Of a DNA stretch of 64,000 nucleotides, positions 18,317 through 28,316 are shown one piece after another. The notes beneath the pieces were generated by a model. That model ran no database searches. It was not told the DNA's origin and worked only from the letters and a program-made list of their open reading frames with translations. This DNA is from an uncultured Clostridia bacterium (GTDB taxonomy: Bacteria; Bacillota; Clostridia; TANB77; CAG-508), in NCBI GenBank assembly GCA_934169725.1, contig CAKPOF010000004.1:75920-139919 (forward strand), read 5' to 3'. Position numbers and translations under genes: made by a program. How positions within the stretch are numbered: the first letter of the stretch is position 1; each line of letters begins with the position of its first letter.

Positions 18317-21300
18317 ATGAGTAAAATGAAAAAATATTTTGCAGAAATAGTTATATTGATGATATCTATAATATGTCTTTTGAGTAATTTTTCAGGAGTA
18401 AAGGCAGCATCTGAATATAAATGGAGTAGTAAATACAAATTAGGAAAAACATTCTTTATTGACTATTCATCATATGAAGGTCATAAAACATTGTTTTGTG
18501 TTGAAAAAAACCAACATCAATATTCAGAAGGAAGAAACTATAAGATTATTGGTATAGCAGATATAACAGGTTTAGATGCAACAATAAAAACAAATAAGCA
18601 TAAAGATGGTATAAAGAAAAATGGTTTAGGAAGAAATGCTAAATTAGCATACATAATATCTCAAAGTAAACATGCTGATGCTCAAGATGGAGTATGGCAA
18701 TATATAAAAACATGGATAAAACATGTAGGTAAAGATGCAGGAATACCAGCAAATTTTGCAACTAGATATACAACAGATAATGGTGAAGATGTTGTAGATG
18801 ATGCAGATTCATATATGGATAAATTAAAGAAAGCAGATATTGAAAATAAAACAAATAAAAATGCAATAAAGGTTGAATCATATAATAATCAATATAAAAT
18901 TGGTCCATTTAAATGGAAATTTAACACAGCTTTATCAGAAATTACAGTATATGGAAAGAAAGACGATAAAGATAATCAAAAAATTTCAGGGGTTAAATTT
19001 GCACAATATAAGAATAAGACTTTAGAAAAAGTGTCTGTAAAAAATATAAAATCAGATAAGGATTTCTATTTATTAATTCCAAGTAATGGAAATTATACAG
19101 AAATTCAAAAAATTACAGCAAAAAGCGAAATAACAACAGAAGGAGCAAAAATATATTTTCTTCAATGTGTTGAAGAAAGTTGGCAAAACATAATTGCTGC
19201 AAACCCAAAACCAGGAAAGGCAGTATTAGCAGATCTTACTGATAAAACTACAATACCACTATTAGGAAACTTAAAAGTTGAAAAAGTAATTAAAGGAGCT
19301 ACAGATAAAAAATTATCAGGAGTAGGATTTATAATTCAAAAAACTGAAGAACCTAATAAAGGAAAATATGTAAAGAAAAATGGAAATAATATTGAATATG
19401 TATCAGAAGAAAGTGATGCTACAGAATTTGTAACAGGAACAGATGGAACATTTAAAGTTGACAACCTACTTTTAGGAAAATATAAATTGATGGAAAAAAC
19501 AGTTCCATATTATGGATTTGAAAAAGTAGATTCAGAGGTAGAAGTTAAAGCACCAACAAATTCAACTACAGGAAGATATACAACAAAACAAATTGGAAAT
19601 GAACAAAAATATATAAAACTTTCTGGTTATGTATGGGTAGATGGAACTGATGGAAAGAATTCTAAGCCAAATTATTATTATGATTATGATAATAATAGTG
19701 ATCAACTATTAGAAAATGTAAAAGTTGAGTTAGTAGACAAAACAAATGGTTCAGTAGTAAAATCTACAACAACTAAAAAAATAAGTGATGGTAATGGAAA
19801 AGACGGACAAATATTAAGATATTATCAATTTACAGAGGTAGAAACTGAAAACTTAGATAAATATTATGTTAGATTCACATATGATGGATTAACATATAAA
19901 ACTGTACCAGCAAATATTAATGCTAATAATGGTTCAAAAGCTATAGAAAATAGTAATGATAGAACAGAATTTAATAACAAATTTAGTGTTGTACAAGGAG
20001 TTTCAGAAACAACTGGAGAGACATTAGATCAAAATGGAAATAAAGCATATGATTTATCATATACCAAAGATAAAGAACAACATACATCAACATTAAATAA
20101 TAATGGATTACCAACAGGACAATTCCCAATAACTGCAAATACAAGTAATGCAGGATATGATATAAAATCACACTTTACATATGGACAAGAAGAAATACCA
20201 TATATCAACCTAGGATTAGTAAAAAAAGAACAACCAGATTTAGCTTTAATAAAAGATATGCAAAATGTACGATTATCTGTAAATGGATATGAACATGTTT
20301 ATGAATATGCTCAAAGATTTAAAAATCAAGGTGGGTATGGAGACGGATTTAATGTAGGTGTTAAATTCGGAACAGGAAATTATGATAAACCATATACAAG
20401 AGCAATATATAAATCTGATTATGAATATGTAAATGAAGCTGATGCGTCAAAAGAATTGAAAGTATATATAACATATAGAATAGCAGTAAGAAATGAGTCA
20501 ACAAATTTAGTATCACAAGTAAATAGCTTAGTAGATTATTATGATAGCACTTACCAAAATGCTAAAAAAGGTTCAGGAGTTAATGAAAAAGGTGAACTTA
20601 CAGGTGATGTAGAAACACTAACAACTGAAAGATATAATGACAAATATTCAAAAGCTATAATAAACATGAATACAAAAATAGAAGCAGAAAAACAAGAAGA
20701 AATATATGTACAATTTGAGTTAAGCAGAACGGCAGTAGCAAGTTTATTACAAGATCAAACAACATTAGACAATGTAGTTGAAATAAATTCATATACAACA
20801 TTTGGTAAAGATAATGAAGGAAATCTATATGTACGTGCTGGTGTAGATGTAGATTCAAATCCAGGAAATGCAATTCCAGGAGATAAATCAACATATGAAG
20901 ATGATACAGACTCAAGTCCATCATTAAAATTAGAATTAGCTGACGCAAGAGAATTAACAGGTAAAGTATTCTTAGATTCAACTGATCGTGAACTAAAAGT
21001 AGGACAAGTAAGAGAAGGTGATGGTAAATACACAGATGGTGAAAAAGGAATTAAAGATGTAAATATTACATTTAAAGAAAATACTGGAAGTGGAAAAACA
21101 TACACAGCTACAACAGATGAAAATGGTGACTTCATTATTAAAGATTATATACCAGGTGATTATACATTAACATATACATGGGGAGATAAAACATATACAG
21201 TACAAAATTATAAAGGAACAATATATGATAAAAATAGATATAATCAAAATATAGCTAATAAAGAGTGGTATAAAAATGATGTAGAAACTAGATGGACAGA

Positions 21301-22333
21301 TGCAGTAGATAATTATGAAACAAGAAAAGCCATTGATGCTGAACTTACAAAGATTGATAGTGAAACAACACCAACTATAGACAAGATGGATTCAACAACA
21401 CCAACAATGGGAATAGGTGTAGAATATGATACAACAACAACAGCATCATCAGGTGATAAATACACATATGTAATTAAAAATATTGATTTTGGTATTGTTG
21501 AAAGAGCAAGACAAAATATCGAACTAGAAAAACGTGTTAAATCAATGAAAGTTACATTAGCAAATGGACAAACATTAGTAAACGTAACAATCAATGCTGA
21601 TGGAAAAATAGAAGGTGAAAAATCTAGTTTAACATATCTTGCACCTTCACCAAGTAATGCAAATGGAACAGTTAGACTTGAAATGGACAGTGAATTAATT
21701 CAAGGTTCAAAGCTAGAAGTTACTTATGAAATAAAAGCAGTTAATAGAAGTGAATTAGATTACATATCTGAAGATTTCTATAAATATGGTGAAGTAAAAG
21801 GTAGTGTAGTAACTATTAAACCATCAAAGGTTATAGATTACTTAGATAGTGATTGGGATTTCAATTCAGATAATAATTCTGGATGGATATATGTAAATGC
21901 AACAGATGGAGATTTAGAAAGAAATAACATAAAATTAAAATATGATATTAACAATACTAAAAGCATAAAAGACAGAAAAATATTATATACAACAAAATTT
22001 GAAAAAGATTTAAAACCTACAGAAGAAGACAAAGTTGAGTTAAATACTTCTAAAATATTAACATCATCAGGAGATATTGAATTAGATAATGAGAGTGAAA
22101 TTATAGAAATTACAAAAACAGGAGGAGGAACTCCAAAAGATTCAACACCAGGTAACTATGTACCAGGTAAAGGACCATATGAATCAGATGATTCAAGAGC
22201 AGAAAAAATAATTATAACACCTAACACAGGTGAAAACCATAATTATATACTTCCAATAGCAGTAATAATGTCAGCATTTATCATATTAGGTTCAGGAATA
22301 GTATTTATTAAGAAAAAAGTTCTAAATAAATAA
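18317..22333 (+). CDS. Giant surface protein B1 (thioester-like head, Cna-B/SdrD domains)
   Basis: A 1338-residue protein with a signal peptide (1-30, SGVKA|A). Residues ~31-200 resemble a Gram-positive thioester adhesin domain: FCVEK gives Cys61 and ADAQDGVW gives Gln123 followed by Trp127, the usual C...Q-x-[AG]-[IV]-W pattern. A Cna-B/SpaA-like domain follows (~318-420; GNLKVEKVIKGATDKKLSGVG). Two SdrD-type repeats are seen (~434 YIKLSGYVWVDGTDG and ~874 ELTGKVFLDSTDRE), separated by a B-family block (VNGYEHVYEYAQRF). The C-terminus reads ITPNTGEN, a hydrophobic helix, then KKKVLNK: a degenerate PxTG sorting signal. A ribosome site of G residues precedes the ATG; it lies directly after A1 and ends in a terminator. 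The thioester reading is inference from motifs. Confidence 0.8.
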   Translation: MSKMKKYFAEIVILMISIICLLSNFSGVKAASEYKWSSKYKLGKTFFIDYSSYEGHKTLFCVEKNQHQYSEGRNYKIIGIADITGLDATIKTNKHKDGIKKNGLGRNAKLAYIISQSKHADAQDGVWQYIKTWIKHVGKDAGIPANFATRYTTDNGEDVVDDADSYMDKLKKADIENKTNKNAIKVESYNNQYKIGPFKWKFNTALSEITVYGKKDDKDNQKISGVKFAQYKNKTLEKVSVKNIKSDKDFYLLIPSNGNYTEIQKITAKSEITTEGAKIYFLQCVEESWQNIIAANPKPGKAVLADLTDKTTIPLLGNLKVEKVIKGATDKKLSGVGFIIQKTEEPNKGKYVKKNGNNIEYVSEESDATEFVTGTDGTFKVDNLLLGKYKLMEKTVPYYGFEKVDSEVEVKAPTNSTTGRYTTKQIGNEQKYIKLSGYVWVDGTDGKNSKPNYYYDYDNNSDQLLENVKVELVDKTNGSVVKSTTTKKISDGNGKDGQILRYYQFTEVETENLDKYYVRFTYDGLTYKTVPANINANNGSKAIENSNDRTEFNNKFSVVQGVSETTGETLDQNGNKAYDLSYTKDKEQHTSTLNNNGLPTGQFPITANTSNAGYDIKSHFTYGQEEIPYINLGLVKKEQPDLALIKDMQNVRLSVNGYEHVYEYAQRFKNQGGYGDGFNVGVKFGTGNYDKPYTRAIYKSDYEYVNEADASKELKVYITYRIAVRNESTNLVSQVNSLVDYYDSTYQNAKKGSGVNEKGELTGDVETLTTERYNDKYSKAIINMNTKIEAEKQEEIYVQFELSRTAVASLLQDQTTLDNVVEINSYTTFGKDNEGNLYVRAGVDVDSNPGNAIPGDKSTYEDDTDSSPSLKLELADARELTGKVFLDSTDRELKVGQVREGDGKYTDGEKGIKDVNITFKENTGSGKTYTATTDENGDFIIKDYIPGDYTLTYTWGDKTYTVQNYKGTIYDKNRYNQNIANKEWYKNDVETRWTDAVDNYETRKAIDAELTKIDSETTPTIDKMDSTTPTMGIGVEYDTTTTASSGDKYTYVIKNIDFGIVERARQNIELEKRVKSMKVTLANGQTLVNVTINADGKIEGEKSSLTYLAPSPSNANGTVRLEMDSELIQGSKLEVTYEIKAVNRSELDYISEDFYKYGEVKGSVVTIKPSKVIDYLDSDWDFNSDNNSGWIYVNATDGDLERNNIKLKYDINNTKSIKDRKILYTTKFEKDLKPTEEDKVELNTSKILTSSGDIELDNESEIIEITKTGGGTPKDSTPGNYVPGKGPYESDDSRAEKIIITPNTGENHNYILPIAVIMSAFIILGSGIVFIKKKVLNK

Positions 22334-22339
22334 TATATA

Positions 22340-22379
22340 AAAAAGAAAAAGTAGATTAATATCTGCTTTTTCTTTTTTT
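22340..22379 (+). terminator. Terminator after B1
   Basis: A 17-bp stem (arms 22340-22356 and 22361-22377, one G-T wobble) with a TAAT loop and a run of T. It closes the A1-B1 unit. Confidence 0.8.
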
Positions 22380-22632
22380 GCCTTAAAGCTTACGTAAATA
22401 AGGGTTTAAATATATTTATAAAAAATTAAAATGAAATCAATAAATATAAAAAAGAGATGTAACAAAAATGTAAAAAAAATTTAATATTTTCTTGTAAAAA
22501 GTAAAAATAATATTTTCCGCAACACGATATATGTCACATTTTGTAATAAACAAAAAATGGAAAAATAAGATATTGATTAAAAAATAAAGATGAAAGATAA
22601 TAAATTATATTATTGAAATAGTGGGGGATATT
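22380..22632 (+). promoter_or_regulatory. Upstream region of A2
   Basis: TTGATT (22573-22578), 17 bp, GATAAT (22596-22601) forms a plausible promoter. Four TGTAA words (22458, 22469, 22493, 22542) recall the denser cluster upstream of A1. GTGGGGG directly before the ATG at 22633 is the ribosome site. No gene is visible. Confidence 0.5.
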
Positions 22633-25600
22633 ATGAGAGAAAATTTAAAGAAGTTATTAACAATTATATTAATAATTATAACATTGTCATCTTTTGATGT
22701 CGTCTTTTTGGGGAACAAAATAGTAAAGGCAGTTGCTGACAGTTTAGAAACATATAGTGATAATACTAATAATGTAAATGTTAAATTTGAAGCATACTTT
22801 AAAGAAAAGGATAAAAAAACTCATAATGTTAAAAAGAATATAAGCAATCAAGATACAAGTTTATATTTATATATAAAAGTTCAAGATAGAGGGATTTTAG
22901 ATAATGCTAAAGTAAAAATAGATGATTCTAATTTTAAGATAAAAACAAATGAGATAACTAATTCTAATATAAAAAATATCAACTTAGATTCAAATGAGAT
23001 CGAACTAAATTCAATTACACATGGTAATGAAATAGAATTAGAAATACCAGTGGAATTTAAGAAAGTTGATAGCTTGAAATCTGAATATTTTTCTAAAGAA
23101 ACTAATATCTCAATGGAAGGTACATATAGAAATGATGAAAAAGAAGAAACGATAAAAGGTAAGATAATAACAAGAATTGATTGGAGTGATGATGAAAATA
23201 TTACATTATCAGAAAATATAGAAAAATGTGTTGATTTAAAAGATAATCAAATGTTATTAGAACAAAATATTATAAGTAAAATTGAACAAGGAGAATTACC
23301 AAGAGAAAATGAAAGTTTAAAAATTGCAGTACCAGAAATATCAAATGAAAAACCTACTAATGTAAAAGTAATATTTAATGGAAGTAAAATAGAAGATTCA
23401 AATATAAGTTATGACAATAAAAATGGAGAATTAAAAATAAATGTAATAGCTAATAAAGATGAAAATGACAATACTATTTGGAGTAAAAATAAAACAAATG
23501 TATATAAAGTTATATATCTATACGATAATGTATCAAAAGAAAATGTTAGTAAAGTAAAATTAAAAACTGAAATGAATACAAAAGTATTTACGAAAGATGT
23601 AATATCAAATAAGGCAGAAGATGAAATAGAAGTAAATTTAAATGGTAATTTAGTAAGTATACAAAAAAATATAATACCAGGTGTTTATAAAGGATATTTG
23701 TATGCTAATTCACAAAATAGAACAGAATACAAGGAAAATAATACAGTAGAAATTTCTAATATAGATAATATTCAAAATTTAAAAATATACACAGATAATA
23801 CGTATTTTAAAGATGGAAATAATACAAAATACGATGCTAATAATTTAATAAAATATGAAGAAACATATTTAAATAAAAATAAAATGATGGAAATATTTGG
23901 TGAAGATGGATATATCAATGTTAAAAATGCTACGGGAAATACAATACAAACAATAGATAAAAATACAGAAACAGATGAAAACGGTAAAATTACTATAAAA
24001 TATGAAGAAAATACAAGCAATATAGTTTTAGAAACTTCTAAACCTGTAAAAGAAGGTATGTTTACAATACAAAATCAAAAATATGTAAATGGAGAAACAG
24101 GGTATGCAAAAGAGCAATTAAAACAATTCTTAAAACTAAATACTAATGGAAAAGTAGAAACTAATTTAAGTACAGATGAAACAAATATTGATATGAATTT
24201 GATGGATACGAAAACAGAAGCTAAATTAGAAGTAAATAATTCAAATATATCGACATTACAAAAAAATGAAAATATTGAATTTAGACTTACTTTAAAAACT
24301 TCATCACCAGAAAACGATTTGTTTAAAAATCCTACATTTGAAATAAAAATACCAAATGTAATTTCAAATATTTCTGTAAAATCTGTAAATACAGTTTCTT
24401 CAGAAATGTTTAATATAACAGAACAAAAAATAGTAGACAACGAAAATGGAGAAAAAGTTATAAGGATATCACTACAAGGAGAACAAACAGAATATACTAA
24501 TGAAATAAATGAAACAGCAATTGTAGTAAATGCAGACATTGAAACAAATATATTAACACCTAGTCAAAAAGCTAATATAGAAACAACATATACAAATGAA
24601 AATGGAAATGAAAAAACATATAAATTAAATACAGATTTAAATATACAATCTAAATCTGGAATGATGATTTATAATAATATATCAAATTATAATAATGCTA
24701 AAGATTCAATATATACAATAGATGATAATGTCCCAATGGGAGCTTTAGATTTACGTAGTAATTCAAATGTTGCTACAGTAAAATCTGCAATTATAAATAA
24801 CTTTGGACAAGATATTGAAAATGTAACAATTGTTGGAAGAATACCAAAAAATGGCCAAGCAGATGGTAGTGTAGATTCAACATTAATAAAAGGAATAGAA
24901 ACGAATTTAAATGGAGTAGAAATACTTTATTCAGAAAACATAAATGCTAAAAATGGGGATGATAGTTGGAAAGAAGATCCTACAAATGCAAGTATATACA
25001 TGATAAAAATTGACAATATGCAGGCTCAACAAGTTGCTGCTATACAATATGAAATACAAGTTCCAGAAGATATTGGATATGGAAAGAAATTGTCAGAAGA
25101 AACAAATGTAAAATATACAATTTCAGGAAATACTCAAACACAAAAATCAAGAGTACAAGCTAAAACAGAAGAACTAATTAATAAAAATGTAATGAATTTA
25201 GCAAATTCTGCAGAAACAACAGAAAATGGATTGACAGTAAATATTTCTACAGTTTCAGCAGGTTCTGAATTAAAAGATGGAGATAGCATATATGAAGGAG
25301 AGCACATAGTATATACAGCACAAATAACAAATAATACAGGAAATGAACTAAAAAATGTAGGAGTAAAAGCTACACAAACAAAAGGGAAAATCTATGGGCT
25401 TTATGCAGAAGAAACATACGATCCAAATGTTGGAGAAGATTCTAAAAAAGTTCAATATAGATATAAAGAACTAGATACTAGTGAAAAAGAATTTGCAAAA
25501 TCAGAAACATTAGCAAATGGAGAAAGCAAAACTATAACATATGAAATTGTAGTACAAGAAGTAGAGGGCGAAAATGAACAAACATATGGCAATTTAGTAA

Positions 25601-28299
25601 TAAGTGCTAATGGGTTAAATAATGACATAAATGTTGCAACTATAAAAAATAATATAAAACAGGCAGAAGTAAAAGCAACTTTAGAAAATGCACGTTGGGA
25701 AGGCGAAAAAATTTATTTAGAGCAATCAGTTCAATTAAATTTGACTATAGAGAATACAAGTGGAAAAGATTTAACAAATTTAAAAGGTACAATAAAATTG
25801 CCTGATGGAGTATATTGTAAAGATCCAGATGCGTTAATTTTAAGTACAGATGGTGATGATGATAATGAAGAAGAGCAAGGTGAAGATGAAATAGAAAACA
25901 ATGAAAATGATGATGCAAATGAAGATGAAAAAGAAGATGATTCAGATGAGGCAGAAGATGGAAGTATAGATATAGGAGAAGGATCAATTATAGCAAATCG
26001 AACATATGATGACGATAAAAAAATAATGTCTTTTGAATTGTCAGAGTTAAAAGCTCAGGAGAAGGTAAAATTGGAGTTATATGTATATGCAGAAGATTTT
26101 AAAGGTGAGTCAAAGAATTTTAACTTTTTATATAGCATGCAATCTGAAAATACGTATAATTCAAATGTAGTAAATTTGGATGTAATAAACACAATAAGAG
26201 ATGTAGTAGCAGAACAGACTGCTAATATTGATAGTGGTAAAACTTTAAAAGATGGAGATAAATTTGAATTAAAATTAACAGTAAGTAATAACGATAAAGA
26301 AGATTTATGGGTAACTATAAATGAAGAATTAGATGGTGGGTTAAATTTAAAGAGTGCAAAAATAAAGTATTTAGGAACAGAAAATGAAGTAGTAGTGTCT
26401 GGAAATGATGAAGAAGAAGATAATGAAGAATATGAAGAAGATATTACAACAGAGGAAAAAGAGAGTGAAGAGGATAGTAATGAAAATGGACAAGAAGAGA
26501 TGAAAGAATATAGCAATGAAAACGAGTCGGAAGAGAATGAAAATGAGGATAAAGAAGGATTTAGTGCAAGTGTAGAACAAATAAAAGGCCAGCAAGAAAT
26601 AAAAGCAAATTCCAAGATAGAAATTATAATGCAAATAGAAGTTGAAGAAGCAAATGTTGAGGGAAGTGAAGATCAAGAAGAGAATCAAGTTGTAGTTTTA
26701 AATAGTTTAGCAACTATTACATATGGTAAAAAATCAGAATATGAAGAGTATACAACTGATTGGAATCATACATTTACTGTGAATAAAGAATTTAATGTAA
26801 TGACAGAAATTGATGATGAGAAAGAACAAGTGTCAATAACACAAACAGCAAATCCAGAAGATAAATCAATGTTACAAGATAAACAAAAAACAGAATATAT
26901 CTTTGAAATAAGAAATAATAAAAATTTTGATATTGAAACAACATTAATAGACTATATTCCTAAAGGAATTGTTGTAGAAAAAATTACTTTAGATGGAAAA
27001 CAAATCGGAAATACAAATAAGATTAAAGTAAAAAATTATGAGATGGAACCGGGACAAATATCAAATTTAAAAATAGAAGGTTATTTTGATAAAAAGAAAG
27101 CGGTTAATGATCCAATAGTAAATAGTTTAACAGCAGAAACAGATGGAGAAAGCATAATATCAAATAGTATTACATATAAAACAGATAAATCTAAGGTAAA
27201 TCCAAATAACCCAACGAAACCGGATAATCCAAATAATCCTAGTAATCCAACAAATCCAGGAGATTCTAACAATGGAAATAATGCAGGAAATGGTCAATAT
27301 TCGATAAGTGGAATTGCATGGGTTGATTCAAATAAAGATGGAAAAAGAGATGATTCTGAAAAAGTACTAGCTGGAGTAGGAGTTAAAGTTATAGACGCAG
27401 AAAAGGGAACATATGTAAGTGATATAAATGTAAAAACAAGTGATAACGGAGAATATAAAGTAAATGTAGATTCAGGAAATTATATATTGGTGTTTTCATA
27501 TGATACATCAAGATACAATTTGACTCAATATAAAGCAAGTGGAGTGTCAAATGATAAGAATTCAGATGTTATTAGTAAAGATATAACAATTGATGGAAAC
27601 ATTGAAACAGTAGGAGCTACAGATAATTTACAAATAGATTCATCAAATTTAATAAATATTGATATAGGTTTAACAGAGTCAGCTACCTTTGACTTAGAAC
27701 TGGATAAATACATAAATGAGATTACTGTACAAACAAACAAAAATACAACAAAATATGGATATAATAAACAAAATTTAGTAAAAGTAGAGATTGGAGCAAA
27801 AGAATTGAATAATTCTACTGTAATTATGAGATATTCAATACAAGTAACTAATACAGGAGATGTAGCAGGTTATGTGCAAAACATTATAGATTATATGCCG
27901 TCAGATTTGAAATTTAAATCTGAATTGAATTCAGATTGGTATGAATCTAATGGAGCATTGTATAATACAAGTTTATCAAATACAGCAATACAACCTGGAG
28001 AATCAAAAAATGTTAATTTAGTACTTGTTAAAAATATAAATGAAACTAATACTGGAACAGTTGTAAATACAGCTGAAATAGGAAAAGCAAGTAATGCATT
28101 AGAACTTGATGATGTGGATTCTACACCAAATAATAAAAAAGCGGATGAAGATGATTATGGAAAAGCCGAAGTTATTATAAGTGTAAAGACAGGTTCTGTT
28201 GTAATGTATATATTTACAATATTCTTAAGCTTAGCAATAATTGCCCTTGGAACTTATGTAATAAACAAAAAACTTACAAAATATGATATAGAATTTTAA
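22633..28299 (+). CDS. Giant exported repeat protein A2 (paralogue of A1)
   Basis: A 1888-residue exported protein starting MRENLKKLLTIILIII, with a signal peptide of about 35 residues. It aligns with A1 over its whole length: the NV-FEAYFK opening, the shared GEDGYINV/GEDGTLTI region, DUF11-like domains (for example EGEHIVYTAQITNNTGNEL at ~887), an SdrD B-type domain (~1556-1680; SGIAWVDSNKDGKRDDSE) and the terminal DYMPSDLKFKSEL block. Differences are two strongly acidic inserts (DNA 25850-25975 and 26405-26565) and an NPNNPTKPDNPNNPSNP-type spacer before the SdrD domain. The C-terminus has SVKTGS, a membrane helix and a short tail. GTG at 22621 is an upstream in-frame codon but lies in the ribosome site. 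Cotranscribed with B2, 18 bp downstream. Confidence 0.8.
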   Translation: MRENLKKLLTIILIIITLSSFDVVFLGNKIVKAVADSLETYSDNTNNVNVKFEAYFKEKDKKTHNVKKNISNQDTSLYLYIKVQDRGILDNAKVKIDDSNFKIKTNEITNSNIKNINLDSNEIELNSITHGNEIELEIPVEFKKVDSLKSEYFSKETNISMEGTYRNDEKEETIKGKIITRIDWSDDENITLSENIEKCVDLKDNQMLLEQNIISKIEQGELPRENESLKIAVPEISNEKPTNVKVIFNGSKIEDSNISYDNKNGELKINVIANKDENDNTIWSKNKTNVYKVIYLYDNVSKENVSKVKLKTEMNTKVFTKDVISNKAEDEIEVNLNGNLVSIQKNIIPGVYKGYLYANSQNRTEYKENNTVEISNIDNIQNLKIYTDNTYFKDGNNTKYDANNLIKYEETYLNKNKMMEIFGEDGYINVKNATGNTIQTIDKNTETDENGKITIKYEENTSNIVLETSKPVKEGMFTIQNQKYVNGETGYAKEQLKQFLKLNTNGKVETNLSTDETNIDMNLMDTKTEAKLEVNNSNISTLQKNENIEFRLTLKTSSPENDLFKNPTFEIKIPNVISNISVKSVNTVSSEMFNITEQKIVDNENGEKVIRISLQGEQTEYTNEINETAIVVNADIETNILTPSQKANIETTYTNENGNEKTYKLNTDLNIQSKSGMMIYNNISNYNNAKDSIYTIDDNVPMGALDLRSNSNVATVKSAIINNFGQDIENVTIVGRIPKNGQADGSVDSTLIKGIETNLNGVEILYSENINAKNGDDSWKEDPTNASIYMIKIDNMQAQQVAAIQYEIQVPEDIGYGKKLSEETNVKYTISGNTQTQKSRVQAKTEELINKNVMNLANSAETTENGLTVNISTVSAGSELKDGDSIYEGEHIVYTAQITNNTGNELKNVGVKATQTKGKIYGLYAEETYDPNVGEDSKKVQYRYKELDTSEKEFAKSETLANGESKTITYEIVVQEVEGENEQTYGNLVISANGLNNDINVATIKNNIKQAEVKATLENARWEGEKIYLEQSVQLNLTIENTSGKDLTNLKGTIKLPDGVYCKDPDALILSTDGDDDNEEEQGEDEIENNENDDANEDEKEDDSDEAEDGSIDIGEGSIIANRTYDDDKKIMSFELSELKAQEKVKLELYVYAEDFKGESKNFNFLYSMQSENTYNSNVVNLDVINTIRDVVAEQTANIDSGKTLKDGDKFELKLTVSNNDKEDLWVTINEELDGGLNLKSAKIKYLGTENEVVVSGNDEEEDNEEYEEDITTEEKESEEDSNENGQEEMKEYSNENESEENENEDKEGFSASVEQIKGQQEIKANSKIEIIMQIEVEEANVEGSEDQEENQVVVLNSLATITYGKKSEYEEYTTDWNHTFTVNKEFNVMTEIDDEKEQVSITQTANPEDKSMLQDKQKTEYIFEIRNNKNFDIETTLIDYIPKGIVVEKITLDGKQIGNTNKIKVKNYEMEPGQISNLKIEGYFDKKKAVNDPIVNSLTAETDGESIISNSITYKTDKSKVNPNNPTKPDNPNNPSNPTNPGDSNNGNNAGNGQYSISGIAWVDSNKDGKRDDSEKVLAGVGVKVIDAEKGTYVSDINVKTSDNGEYKVNVDSGNYILVFSYDTSRYNLTQYKASGVSNDKNSDVISKDITIDGNIETVGATDNLQIDSSNLINIDIGLTESATFDLELDKYINEITVQTNKNTTKYGYNKQNLVKVEIGAKELNNSTVIMRYSIQVTNTGDVAGYVQNIIDYMPSDLKFKSELNSDWYESNGALYNTSLSNTAIQPGESKNVNLVLVKNINETNTGTVVNTAEIGKASNALELDDVDSTPNNKKADEDDYGKAEVIISVKTGSVVMYIFTIFLSLAIIALGTYVINKKLTKYDIEF

Positions 28300-28316
28300 G
28301 AGAAAGGAGGTAAAGA

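Noticed and set aside
26055..26688. Long minus-strand open frames inside A2 (for example 186 and 105 codons)
   Set aside because: They mirror the acidic GAA/GAT-rich coding of A2, giving Ser/Phe/Leu-rich translations with no ribosome site; shadows.
27195..27295. Repeated AATCCAAATAATCC-type units resembling a short tandem array
   Set aside because: They encode the Pro/Asn linker of A2 in frame, not a CRISPR or intergenic repeat.
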